DNA of 64,000 bases from Diphasiastrum complanatum (Eukaryota; Streptophyta; Lycopodiopsida; Lycopodiales; Lycopodiaceae). The DNA lies in contig CM055107.1 of assembly GCA_029204225.1 (NCBI GenBank), positions 8,281,730 to 8,345,729 of the forward strand, written 5' to 3'. Below are positions 1 to 10,317 of the stretch, piece after piece. Numbering within the stretch: the stretch's first letter is position 1; each line of letters starts with the position of its first letter. A program made the position numbers and the translations under genes. Below the pieces are notes generated by a model, which had not been told where the DNA came from, did no database searches, and saw only the letters and a list, made by a program, of their open reading frames with translations.

Positions 1-845
1 TACCTATGTGAGCCTACATGGTGTATCCCAAAGAAGGAATGACCATGTAGGAGGCTTTGTAAATAAATGTAGACCCCCCCTTAAATTAGTTAGAGTGAGC
101 CACCTTTTGATGGTGACCTGTAGTGGAAGGGCAAATTCCACATGTAATTTCCAATTTGGTCCCCTCTCTTGTGAGGGAGCTATTTGAATGTATTGTCAAG
201 TTCTCTTGAGCAAATAAAGAGGATCCCCCACGAGTTCTTGATGATTGATAAGCTCCTTGTTCATGGCAATGTTCTTGAGTGAAATTTCTATGAGCATGCT
301 TGAATTCCTTGTATTGTGGATTAACTAGTTTCTTGCTCAGTTGTGGATTAGAATTCACTTCTTGTTTATGGAATGAGGTAGAAATCAGCATTCAAGTAAA
401 CTAAATAGGCTGGAATAGTGGTGTAGATCTTGCATACTCTCTTACTTTCCAGTTCTTGATTGTTCTTGGGCATTCTAAGCATCAAGAAATGAGTGTTTCT
501 TGATTCTTGGACTGTCAAATGTTGTTAGGAATCTAGTTTCTTGTTCAGTAGTTAATCTTGTTCTTGATTGATTTCTGATTCAGTAGATAGTGGTAGATCT
601 GCTCCATGTTCCAAAACATTGATCCTCTTGAGCTAAAGATGGTTACATGGCTGGTTTCTGCATGTAGCTGAGCATCGGAACTGTGTCTCCCACTGACAGG
701 CTGAGAATTCCATGTTGAAATCGAAGTAATGCTTCTGCTTGTAATTGTTCTAATAAGAAGAAAAACCATAAAGAACCATAACTAAAGAAGAGATAAAGAA
801 AACATGAGAACCGTGTTCACATATTTAGAGAATCTGTGAACAATT
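1..845. other. Unresolved repeat-like flank
   Basis: No frame here resembles a protein I recognise. The stretch contains a run of C followed by TTAAATTAG, an AATAAA-like signal near 210, and several scattered copies of a short gtttcttg[ct]tcag motif between 340 and 560, which looks like decayed LTR or untranslated transposon sequence. A sharp change at about 846 marks the start of recognisable copia LTR sequence, so the flank is either another element or the host site into which the copia went. Confidence 0.3.
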
Positions 846-1184
846 TCTGTAGTTCTTCGCGACTAATTATTTGTCTGATGTTTCGTGACTAATTATTTGT
901 CTGATGTTTTGCGACAAATTATTTGTGTAATGTTTCGATGCTTAGTGTTTGGCTACACAATCACTATAGTACTAATGATTTCAAAGTTAGTTACTATAAG
1001 ATTGAATATGATTTCTATCACTATTGCTTTATTCGAAATTGATAGGCGTAATCATGCATAAAAAAAGAGGAGGATAGTTTATTCCACTGCACACGATAAG
1101 TTTTCTTTCTTGTCGTTTGAATTCTTTTTATTCAAATTCTTTTCTTTTCGAGTTCGACTATCTTTCACACACCTCTTTCCAACA
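846..1184 (+). repeat. 3' part of a Ty1-copia 5' LTR
   Basis: The segment ends in AACA directly before a primer-binding site (TGGTATCAGAGCG, 1185-1197), as expected for the end of a 5' LTR. The same sequence recurs in reverse complement at about 7760-8105, inside the LTR of a minus-strand copia, so the two belong to one LTR family. It contains three copies of a 31-bp unit around gactaattatttgtctgatg (about 860-935). The usual 5' LTR end (TG) is absent: homology stops near 846, so this LTR is truncated by a junction. Confidence 0.75.
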
Positions 1185-1197
1185 TGGTATCAGAGCG
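1185..1197 (+). other. Primer-binding site, initiator tRNA-Met type
   Basis: TGGTATCAGAGCG immediately follows the LTR end. This is the standard plant copia PBS complementary to the 3' end of initiator tRNA-Met. It fixes the plus orientation of the outer copia element. Confidence 0.85.
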
Positions 1198-1786
1198 TTG
1201 ATTCTTCAAGGCCTAATACTATCAAAGCGTAAGCTCTTACGCTTGGTATCTTTCGTGATATCAAATTATTCTTCAGTTCAAATCAATTTGTTTCAGTATC
1301 AGAGAATTGATTTTCACAACACTGTATCTTTTTCTTAACAACAATCGAATCATCGACAATCTAAAGTTTCAGATGGATTCTCAAAGTAAAGTCGATCTTA
1401 TCGCAGACAAGCTAAATGGATCCAATTATCATTTATGGAAATTTAAGATGAAGACCTTGTTAATTGCCAACAAGTTGTGGGATGTTGTTACAGGTATCGA
1501 AGTGAAGCCTGAAGATGACACAAACGACTCAAAAATGGAAGTCGAAGGATGGTAAAGCTTTCGCGCTTATTATTCTCAATATATCAGATACTTAGATTGG
1601 CCACGTAGCTGAAGCCAAAACTTCAAAAGAAGTTGGGAACATCTTGAGCTCACTATATGATGTGAGAGACGTAACTACTAAGTTACATCGAAGAAAATTC
1701 TTCACACTCAAGATGTCGAATAATGATTCTCTTCATAATCATATTAATTAGTTTAAGAATGTCTTGCAACAGATGGCCGTTGTCGG

Positions 1787-2584
1787 TGTCGTAAAACGGT
1801 GGTCATGAGCGTAGCGGAGGCTTGGTTGCTCAGAGCGTAGGCATGTAGGAACGGAAATGCATCAGTTAGCAGTAGCAATATTCAAGTAGAAGAATTCATA
1901 CAGTTTGCGCAAATGAACGACGCAGTAGTGAGACAAAAATTGCACTCTGATGAATATCAACAGTGAGTACAATGGCTTGAAGTAATACCTTCAACTTGTT
2001 GAGCATGATAATGCTTGCTACAGATAACTCTCATTGAAAGAGAATTTTATAAATTCAAATTAACACTTACATAGCTTGTTTCAACTGATATAGAGATTTA
2101 CAAGAGAGGAAATATCTTACAAGCCTTTAAGTCTATTTATGCCAGTCTTTGCATATGTACAAAAGTTGGTAACCATCAATCGCCTTTGGGATATTTGTTT
2201 GTCCAACTATTATAGGGTTACTCATCCATTGGCAAAGTCGGTCAGCATAAATGCGAAAAAAACGAAGGTGCCTTAAAAATGATTTCTAAGGTATTCTGGC
2301 CACTTGGCCAGAGTGTCGTATTTTTCGCTAAGGAGCAAAAAAGACAAAGGTGCCTTAAAACTGATTTCTAAGGTATTATGGCCACTTGGCCAGAGTGTCG
2401 CATTTTTCGCTAAGGAGCAAAAAAGGCAAAAAAGACGAAGGTGTCTAAAAATGATTTCTAAGTCATAGAAATTCTCAAAGCGGAAAAATGTGAAGGCCAA
2501 AAAATATGTTGTCGGCCTTCAGGGTTTTTTAAGATGCTCACTACTTGAACGATTTGTTTAAGGCTGAGCATAAGAAATCTAACA
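1787..2584 (-). repeat. 3' LTR of nested copia
   Basis: A 798-bp repeat with TG...CA ends that matches 5524-6307. It contains an internal tandem unit of about 82 bp (from about 2266, with key motif ccacttggccagagtgtcg), present at 2.4 copies. The first 100 bp differ from the right LTR at about a dozen sites by eye, so the insertion is old. Confidence 0.9.
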
Positions 2585-2660
2585 CTCCCCCTTAATGTGG
2601 ATCCTGAAAAACTTTGATCTTCAGATTTAACATATCGTTAAATCTGAGATGTTGCTCCTT

Positions 2661-4122
2661 TCATAGAGCCTTTGTGAAGTAATCTGCTGCCATATGATTT
2701 CTTCTGCAGAAAATTAATACTACTTCCTTACTTTGCACTTTCTCTCTAAGGTAGTGATACCTGATTTCTATATGTTTGCTTCGAGAGTAAAATCTTGGAT
2801 TGAGAGATAGTGCTATTGTGCTTTGATTGTCACAATAGATTGTTGTAATAAGTGGTTGTGCAAGATTGAGATCTGTAAGCAATTGCCTAAGCCAGATCGT
2901 CTCTTTGGTTGCATTTGTGGCAGCATGATGTATTCGGATTCTGTTGATGATAATGCAACTGAGGTCTGCTTCTGGCTATTCCATGAGATTGGGCCTTGGT
3001 TGTATAGAAATACAAATCTAGAAGTTGATTTTCTGGTGTCGACATCTTTTGCCCAATCCACATCTGTGTAGGCTTCAAGGATATTGGCAGTTTGGCTGCC
3101 TCCATAGCAGATGCTGAGAGTTGTCATTGTTTGAATGTACTTCATGACCTTTGTTAGCGCTTTCCAATGAGCTATGCCTAGATTTGACAGGAACTGGCTA
3201 AGTGCACTGATCGAATATGCAAGGTTTGGTCGCGTGCAGATCATTGCATACATCAGTGAGTCAATGATGGATTGAAATGGGTAGCGTTTCATATCCTCAT
3301 TTTCTGCCTCAGTTTGAGGAGACTGTTCCTTTGAGAGTTTTAGTCCAGGATCTAGCAGAAAGTGACTGGGTTTGCAATTGGCCATTCCATATTTTTCTAG
3401 CACGTTGTAGAGATATCGTTGCTGACTGATAAAGATTAGTTTGCTGGGTCGATCTCGTTGAATTTGGATTCCAAGACAATAGTGGGTGTATCCTAGGCCA
3501 ACATGCATTTTGTATCCTTCATCAGATTCAGATTATTACTGAATAAGAGTGTATCATCTACATAGAGAGTGATGATGATGAAATATTTTGATACACATTT
3601 GAAATAAACATTTGAGTTTGCTGAGTTTAGAATAAAACCATTCTCTATCAGAAATGCATTGATTTTCTGGAACCAGGCTCTGGGTGACTGTTTCAGCCCG
3701 TAGAGTGCCTTGTGAATTTTGCATACAAGGTGTTGTTGCTTGCCGTTGAGTTCGTATCCCTTTGGCTGTGTCATATAGATTTCCTCTTTGATGGTTCCAC
3801 TGAGGAAAGCGATCTAGACATCCATCTGATGAACTTCGAGATCTGTTGCAGCTGCAAATGAGAGGAGTAGGCGAATTGAAGCATTAAGAGAATCGAATTT
3901 GGTGTCCATTGCTGCTTTCCATTGGTCAGCATCAGGAGTAGACATCGCCTCAGCAACTGTGTTTGGTTCCTACACAAAGTAGCAAGCCGGATCATCCATA
4001 AATCTGGATGGAGGCTGTCTGGACCTGTTCGACCTCCTGGGTTGAACTTCGGTCCTCTGATGTGGGTTGACTCGTTGAGGTCTGACTCATCGTCTGAGTC
4101 AACATCGAGATTCTACAGTTGA
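2661..4122 (-). pseudogene. Copia reverse transcriptase and RNase H (nested element)
   Basis: Reading leftward from about 4122: an integrase-RT linker, then a shortened RT that resumes at the LLLSFAAATDLEVHQMDV-like region. Next come KALYGLKQSPRAW and the catalytic Y-V-D-D box (ITLYVDDTLLFS, in 3493-3774). RNase H follows in 2813-3508 (YTDVDWAKD, STSRF, SSTESEY), and the C-terminal segment is in 2661-2882 (CDNQSTIAL, SKHIEIRYHYLR, FTKAL). The frame is split by frameshifts and stops, and about 100 residues of the RT fingers are missing near 3890. The family copies RNA into cDNA. This copy is inactive. Confidence 0.88.
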
Positions 4123-5223
4123 ACCTTTAGATCGGAATTGAGTGGTTGTTCGATCCGTGAGTCGGAATTATGTTGCGCAGGCATCCCAAAGGGAGTCGGA
4201 ACCACGACTTAGCTTCCCAGCCTTCAACTCTTGCCATCCAAACCCACTTGACATACAAGTAGCCAACTCGCCAACAAAGATCAGACTTAATCAACTTGAA
4301 GTTCCAAAACCAACATTGAGATCCAACCTGGTGCCATGCCAGATCGGGGGTCCCGATGTGGGTGACTTCCCTCCGCGCCAGCCGCCCGACATACATTAAA
4401 CGTAACCAACTCGAAGCTTCGTTACAAACGAGTAACATCCATTCCAAGCAAGTGGTCTGACTTGTATCAGACTTAACCAACTGAAAGCTTTGTCACGAGC
4501 GCTGGAAGGGAACCTGGCGCCATGCCAGACTGGACAGCCATAAACAGATAACTTCCACCCAAGCAGGCCATCCAACTCAGCCGAGAGGTTAGAGCCCGTT
4601 TCCCAAGAGCTTAACCCATTCACGTTCATGCAAGGAACACTAAGAATCACAAGTCGCGACAAATAAGGAGACAACCACTTCCTGGACCAAATGGTCCTGA
4701 CAGCATACCGCTGGCATCGCGGACCGAATGGTCCCGACGGCATACCGCTGGCGTCCCGGGATACAACCCTCAGCTATGTGCCAAATTAAAACGTTTGAAG
4801 CGGCCTTACAACTGGCGCTTTTACTGAACACTGAAATACAGAAGGTAATCAGAGTCAGTTTGAGGAAAATCCCACTTTATTGATAAATCTGAGAAGGTTA
4901 CATTTCAAATGTGTGACCGACCCTAGTCTCCGGGGCGCTGGCATGCCAAGGCGAGTGCCAGGACAACGTTCCAGCAAGGGAGGCTGGGACTTGGTTGGAG
5001 CTCGCCCTGAGTCGCAACCCACACTCCCCTATAGTATTGGTGGGATTCGCCACCTCCCCTCATGCCAAGTACTCTACCCAGACTGGTAAAGCACATTTTC
5101 TCTCTCTAGAAAGTCATTTTCTCTCTCTAGAATTTATTGATCCTCAGGCTTCCTTTAATCATGCCTAGATCGTGTGAGGTGATTGCACATCGATCTGAGC
5201 TCTCTGAACTTCGCTAGAACCGA
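4123..5223. other. GC-rich filler inside nested copia
   Basis: This block is visibly richer in G+C than its surroundings and has no convincing protein. It replaces the normal copia interior between the RT linker and integrase. It holds a tandem pair of about 38 bp (about 4683-4758), each copy carrying the palindrome GGACC-A/G-AATGGTCC followed by GCATACCGCTGGC. There are also several repeats of aaccaactcg/gaagc. Its origin is unknown: it could be a captured host sequence or another small element. Confidence 0.6.
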
Positions 5224-5511
5224 TCAAAGATTTTTAGCCATAGGAACTTGGCACCGGCTGGATTTTGGCACAGTGGCGCTGGGAGCGGCGCGGGCACTGG
5301 TGGTGCCTGGAGCAGCAGGGGCGCCACTGGCACCGAGGACAATACTGGCGCCGGTGGCGACGGAAGTAAGGCTTGTAAAGGTAACTTTACAACAATTATC
5401 AGCAACTTTCTCTTTGTGGTCGAGGAACTGGTCTTCCACAAAAATGACATCCCTACTGGTGAATGCCTTCTCGGTGTCCAAATTGTAGAGCTTGTATTTA
5501 CTGAAATGTCT
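5224..5511 (-). pseudogene. Copia integrase C-terminal fragment fused to Ala/Pro-rich tail
   Basis: Directly after the PBS the minus strand reads KYKLYNLDTEKAFTSRDVIF, the hallmark of the copia integrase C-terminal/linker region. After about 40 residues it changes into an Ala/Pro/Thr-rich low-complexity stretch encoded by GC-rich DNA (about 5250-5360). That tail is not part of copia pol. Gag, protease and the integrase catalytic core are absent, so a deletion joined the PBS region to the middle of pol. Confidence 0.75.
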
Positions 5512-5523
5512 GCTTTGATACCA

Positions 5524-6307
5524 TGTCATAAAACGGTGGTGATGAGCATAGCGGAGGCTCGGTTGCTCAGAGCGTAGGCGTGTATGAAGGAAACGCGGCA
5601 GTTAGCAGCAGGAATATTCAAGTAGAAGAATTCATACAGTTTGCACAAATGAACGACGTAGTAGTGAGACGAAAATTGCACTATGATAAATATGAACAAT
5701 GAGTACAATGGCTTGAAGTAATAACTTCAGCTTGGTGAGCATGATAGTGCTTGCTACAGATAACTCTGATTGAAAGAGAATTTCAAAATTTCAAATTAAC
5801 ACTTACATAGCTTGTTTCAGCTAATATAGAGATTTACTTACAAGCCTTTAAGGCTATTTATGCCAGTCTTTGCATATGTACAAAAGTTGGTAACCGTCAA
5901 CCGCCTTTGGGATATTTGTTTGTCCAACTATTTAAGGGTTACTTATCCATTGGCGAAGTCGGTCAGCAAAAATGCGAAAAAGGTGAAGGTACCTTAAAAA
6001 TGATTTCTAAGGTATTTTGGCCACTTGGCCAAGGTGTCGCATTTTTCGCTAAGGAGCGAAACAGACGAAGGTGCCTTAAAACTGATTTTTAAGGTATTCT
6101 GGACACTTGGCCAGAGTGTCGCATTTTTTTCCTAAGGAGCGAAAAAGGCGAAAAAGATGAAGGTGCCTAAAAATGTTTTGTAAGTCATAGAAAATCTCAA
6201 AGGGGGAAAAATGTGAAGGCCAAAAAATATGTTGTCAACCTTCGGAGTTTTTCAGGACGTTCATTACTTGAACGATTTGTTTAAGACTGAGCATAAGAAA
6301 TCTAACA
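5524..6307 (-). repeat. 5' LTR of nested copia
   Basis: A 784-bp repeat that begins TG and ends TAACA and pairs with 1787-2584. The PBS complement (plus-strand tttgatacca) abuts its left end. The internal 82-bp tandem unit is present here too (about 5984-6185). The right flank GTCGG at 6308-6312 completes the target duplication. Confidence 0.9.
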
Positions 6308-6732
6308 GTCGGATCAGTCGTAGATGATCAAGATGCAATTATGACATTGCTTTCAAGCCTGCCCTCTACATATGAGAATTGGGTGATGATCATCACGACA
6401 CACTCAGATTTAACTCTTATCAGAGTTATCACTATGTTGCTGCAAGAAGATAATCGAAGAAGCCAAGACACTTCGTCTCATGCTCTATATATCAACAAGG
6501 GCTCGAAACGACATAAGCAGAAAAGCTCCAAGCAGTCTACATCGAATCAGAAACAGACTCAAGGTCAAGAATCATCGAATCCACATTCGTTGAAGAAGAA
6601 GATGTTTTGCAAGTATTGCAAACGCAATAATTATGAGATCCAAGATTGTCGAATTTTCAAAGCAAAGAATGCAGCCAAGTAGCCTGATCAACAAGCAAAT
6701 ACAGTTACAGCATCTCCTGAAGTCAAAATGGA

Positions 6733-7630
6733 TGAAGGCGCTTTTATGGTCAAAGACAAATACGCAAATTCGGATGATTCGTGATTTTTGGGAGCTATTC
6801 AACATATGACCAATCATCGCAAGATTTTCCAATCATATACGCCTTACAACACGAAGAAGTATGTCCATCTTGGTGACGATAGCACTCACACTATCGAAGG
6901 TGAAGGTACTATAACATTAAGGTTCCAACATGATCAATTCAAACTATTGTTGAAAGTCTTGTATGTTTCTAAACTATCTACAAATGTGTTATCAGTAAGT
7001 AGAATCACAAATTTAGGTCATAGGGTGGAGTTTGCATTTGACCAATGCAGAATTATCGATAGGAGTAATAAGATCCTTGCACTCGGCAAGAGGCATGGAT
7101 ACTTATATAGATTGGCACATTGTTATTTTGATTCTAGTCAAGCTTTAAAAACCTCTGTTCTTGTCAATAAAGCATTATTATGACATCATCGCTTAAGACA
7201 CTTGAATTATGCATCTATTTCGAACATGTCCAGACAATCCCTAGTACTTGATCTCGACTATCCTTTCTGGTAAAGCCGATCTCCATGTCTGCCATAGTTG
7301 CATCTTTGGAAAGTAGACTAGGATTCCTTTTAGATCGAGCTATAGACATGCAACAAAAGGTCTGTTAGATGTTGTTCATTCAGATTTATCGAATCGACAA
7401 AGTGCATGTTATTGCATGCGGCACTTCCCAAATCCTTCTGGACTGAAGTTGTTTCAACATCAACCTATATTTAGAACAGATGTCCTACTAAAGATTTCTC
7501 AGACAAAACACCATTCGAAGTTTGGACAGATACCAAACCTTCTTTATCAATCTTACGAGTTTTTGGACGTACTGCTTATGCGCAGATTCCTCATGATCTC
7601 AGGAAGAAGCTCGACTTCTAGAGCATCAAA
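6733..7630 (+). pseudogene. Outer copia protease and integrase remnant
   Basis: Continuation of the outer element after gag. The protease region reads GAIQHMTNHRKIFQSYTPYN and KVLYVSKLSTNVLSVSRI, typical of copia. An in-frame TGA stands where the conserved W should be (about 6781), and the Asp-Ser of the D-S/T-G active site is missing. The GAG-pre-integrase part follows (about 7180-7260, HHRLRHLNYASISNMS after frame changes). A shortened integrase C-terminal piece comes next (about 7420-7625, FEVWTD..PSLSILRVFGRTAYAQIP in shifted frames). The middle of integrase and all of RT/RNase H are gone. The remnant stops at a junction near 7620-7760. Confidence 0.8.
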
Positions 7631-7759
7631 TGTATTCTCATCAGCTAATGGTCCCACATTGGAAGATGCAATCATCTGCAATTTGTCCTTTGTCACCAAG
7701 AGGCATTTGGAATCCCAATCAAGTTTGTACAAAATTTGAGAAAAACACACCGTTCAAAG

Positions 7760-8344
7760 TGTTGAAAGAGGTGTGTGAAAGATAGGTCGAACTCGAAAAG
7801 AGAAGAATTTGAATGAAAAGAATTCGGACGACAAGAAAGAAAACTTATCATGCGCAACAGAATAAATTATCTTCCTCTTTCTTTATGCATGCCTATGCCT
7901 ATCAATTTCGAACAAAGCAATAGTGATAGAAATCATGTTTGATCTTATAGTACCTAACTTTGAAATCATTAGTACTACAATGATTACGTAGCCAAACATT
8001 AAGCATCAAAACATTAGACAAATAATTTGTTGCAAAACATTAGACAAATAATTAGTCACGAAACATCAGACAAATAATTAGTCGCAAAGAACTACAGAAA
8101 CGCATACACTCTAAGATGAGACTAAACACAATAAGAAGATAGTATTTATTCAGTATGGAAGCGAAACAAATGTAAATGAGTACAACAAGTTGCGGATCGG
8201 AGTCACGTACTCTAAGCTATCTCTGAACGGCTAAACTATAAGTCTGAATAGAGCACAACTATTGATAAGCAGTAAGCGCAATAGCAATCTCTAATCAACC
8301 TTTAAGAACTAAGCTAGAATGCTCAAGAGTGTCAAGCTCGTGGG

Positions 8345-8436
<92 letters not shown>

Positions 8437-8811
8437 AACTATTCGATACTTGATCTAAGAATCGTCATCATGATCCTCTTGATCATCATCCTCATCATAA
8501 GATGTTGAAATATAAAGCTATTTATACTAAGCAATTAGGTCATCAAAAGCGTCATCCAGTTGGCTGTGACGTGCTAGCATCCATCCAGTTAGGACTTCTC
8601 AAAAACTACTTGCTGATGAATTAATGCAAGTTAGTGGCTTTGGTCGTAAACAGTCTGTCTGCAGAAATGAACGTAAACTATCACTGTGAGCCATTTCCGA
8701 GTAGTTATGCATGCAAACTGTGTAAAAACACAAAGAAAACTGTAGGTTTGGATAAAAATTGGACGAAGATTAAAATGTCGATTAGTCAATTAGTGGGAGA
8801 ATAATCCAACG
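7760..8811 (-). repeat. 3' LTR of a minus-strand copia
   Basis: About 1050 bp running from TGTTGAAAGAGG (7760) to CCAACG (8811). A polypurine tract (AGGGGGGAG on the minus strand, 8812-8820) lies just outside it and the RNase H end of a copia begins at 8820. Its first 340 bp are the inverted relative of 846-1184. It includes a long GA microsatellite and the same 31-bp triplicate seen in the other LTR (about 8020-8090). Confidence 0.75.
8347..8434. repeat. (GA)44 microsatellite
   Basis: An uninterrupted GA run of 88 bp inside a copia LTR. It has no coding meaning. In LTRs such tracts often expand after insertion, so length is likely to vary between individuals. Confidence 0.98.
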
Positions 8812-8819
8812 CTCCCCCC

Positions 8820-10317
8820 CTAATCTGAATCCATGAATGCCTTGACCTTTAGACTTAGTTCTGCACAAAACTTCATGTGTGCATCCAAGCTTAATGCTTT
8901 AGTAAAAATATCCGCTGTCATATCTTGCGTTCGACAGAACTGCAATCTGACCTCTTTGTTGAGAACTTTGCTTCTGACATAGTGATACTTAAGCTCAATG
9001 TGCTTACTTCTAGAATAAAATCTAGGGTTGGCTGACAAGGCAATGGCACTTAGATTATCACAAAATAATAATGTCGGAGCATATTGATTCAGACTGATAT
9101 CTGAAAGTAAGTTTCTCAACCAAATTGCTTCCTTAGTAGCTTGTGAGGCTGCGATATACTATGATTCTATAGAAGATAGAGCTATCAAAGATTGCTTGCG
9201 ACTGTTCCAGGAAATTGGACCATTGTTGAGGAAGAATGTAAATCCAGAAGTAGATTTACAAGTGTCTAAGTCTCTTGCCCAACTTGCATCTGTATAACCA
9301 CTAAGTAAATTGAGTTTGTTGTTGTCGATTGTTCCATAACAAATGCAAAAGTCCATAGTAGCTCGAAGATATCTCATGACTTTGATGAGAGCCTTCCAAT
9401 GTGTTACACCAAGGTTGGTCATATACTAACTTAAGGAGCTGACTGCAAAAGCTATGTCTGGCATGGTACAGATCATTGCGTACATAAGAGATCATATTAT
9501 TGAATGATAAGAATACTCGCACATCTGCTCTTTTTCTTCAATTATTCGGGGACATTGGTCCTTCGACAATTTGAGACCTGGTTCCATTGGTGAGAGAGCT
9601 AACTTGCAATTAACCAGATTATATCTGACTAACATATTGTAGATGTACCTCTGTTGAGTAATGTAGATCAACTTTCGATTTTTGTCTCTATAAATTTGAA
9701 TACCAATGCAGAAATGAGATTTGCCTAGATCGGTCATGTCAAATTCAGAAGATAGCATTGTCTTAGCTTCTTTTATCAAATCGATATTGTTGTCGAAGGG
9801 CAATGTGTCATCCATGTACAAAGTGATAATGATAAAAGAATGTTGCACTGTCTTGAAGTAAAAATTCAAATCTGAAGAGCTTGGTGTGTAGCCATGATTA
9901 ATAAGGAAAGTATTGATCCTTTGAAACCATGCTCGAACACATTGGTTCAAGCCATAAAGTGCCTTATGGAGTTTACACATATAATTGTGTTTACCTTCGA
10001 TAATATAACTTCTTCGATAACTCCATTGAGATATGTTCTATGTCCATCCATTTGATGTATTTCCAAATCTGCTACAATTACAAACGATAATAAAAGTTGA
10101 ATAGAAAAATGCTTGACTACTGGACTGAAGGTCTCAGTGTAATCGACGTTGTATACTTGAGAAAATCCTTTGGTGACAAGTCGAGCTTTTCTTGTATTGA
10201 TGCTTTCGTCTGCTTTGTACTTGACTTTGAAAATCCATTTGCAATCAACTACATTTCTGCTAGCAGGTAATTCGACAATCGTCCATGTCTGGTTCTCGAT
10301 AAAGTTAACATTCTATG
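8820..10317 (-). pseudogene. Copia RT-RNase H remnant
   Basis: Read on the minus strand from about 10317, it opens with RT_2-type sequence (VDCKWIFKVKYKAD, KARLVTKGFSQVYNVDYTET). It continues with KALYGLNQCVRAWFQRINTF, the catalytic Y-M-D-D box (ITLYMDDTLPF, in 9492-9980) and FDMTDLGKSHFCIGIQIYRD. RNase H follows (YTDASWARDLDTCKSTSGFT, 9159-9422), then the C-terminal segment (CDNLSAIALSANPRFYSRSK, 8820-9119). Stops and frameshifts break it into at least four frames. Sequence upstream of RT is cut off at about 10317, so gag, protease and integrase are missing. Confidence 0.88.

Larger units (their letters stand above)
1787..6307 (-). mobile_element. Nested Ty1-copia element, internally rearranged, TSD GTCGG
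   Basis: A complete insertion unit: LTRs at 1787-2584 and 5524-6307, both with TG...CA ends, are flanked by the direct duplication GTCGG (1782-1786 and 6308-6312). The PBS lies inside the right LTR (complement of 5512-5523, TGGTATCAAAGC) and the polypurine tract AAGGGGGAG lies next to the left LTR (2585-2593), so the element reads on the minus strand. The interior lacks gag, protease and most of integrase: integrase C-terminal sequence begins immediately after the PBS. A GC-rich filler of about 1 kb sits in the middle. It cannot be autonomous. It interrupts the gag of the outer copia. Confidence 0.92.
1373..6682 (+). pseudogene. Ty1-copia gag, split by a nested copia insertion
   Basis: The gag begins at 1373 (MDSQSKVDLIADKLNGSNYH), with the typical copia opening L-G-x-N-Y-x-x-W-K. 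It carries an early stop at 1553-1555 and more lesions beyond. It is interrupted at 1786/1787 by a complete minus-strand copia and resumes at 6308, where a 5-bp GTCGG duplication is seen. The second half (6341-6682) reads the UBN2-like part (MTLLSSLPSTYENWV) and ends with a zinc-knuckle-like segment, FCKYCKRNNYEIQDC. In that segment the CX2CX4HX4C histidine position is Tyr, so the knuckle is degenerate. Known role of the family: capsid-like particle and RNA packaging. The gene is dead because of stops, frameshift and insertion. Confidence 0.85.
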
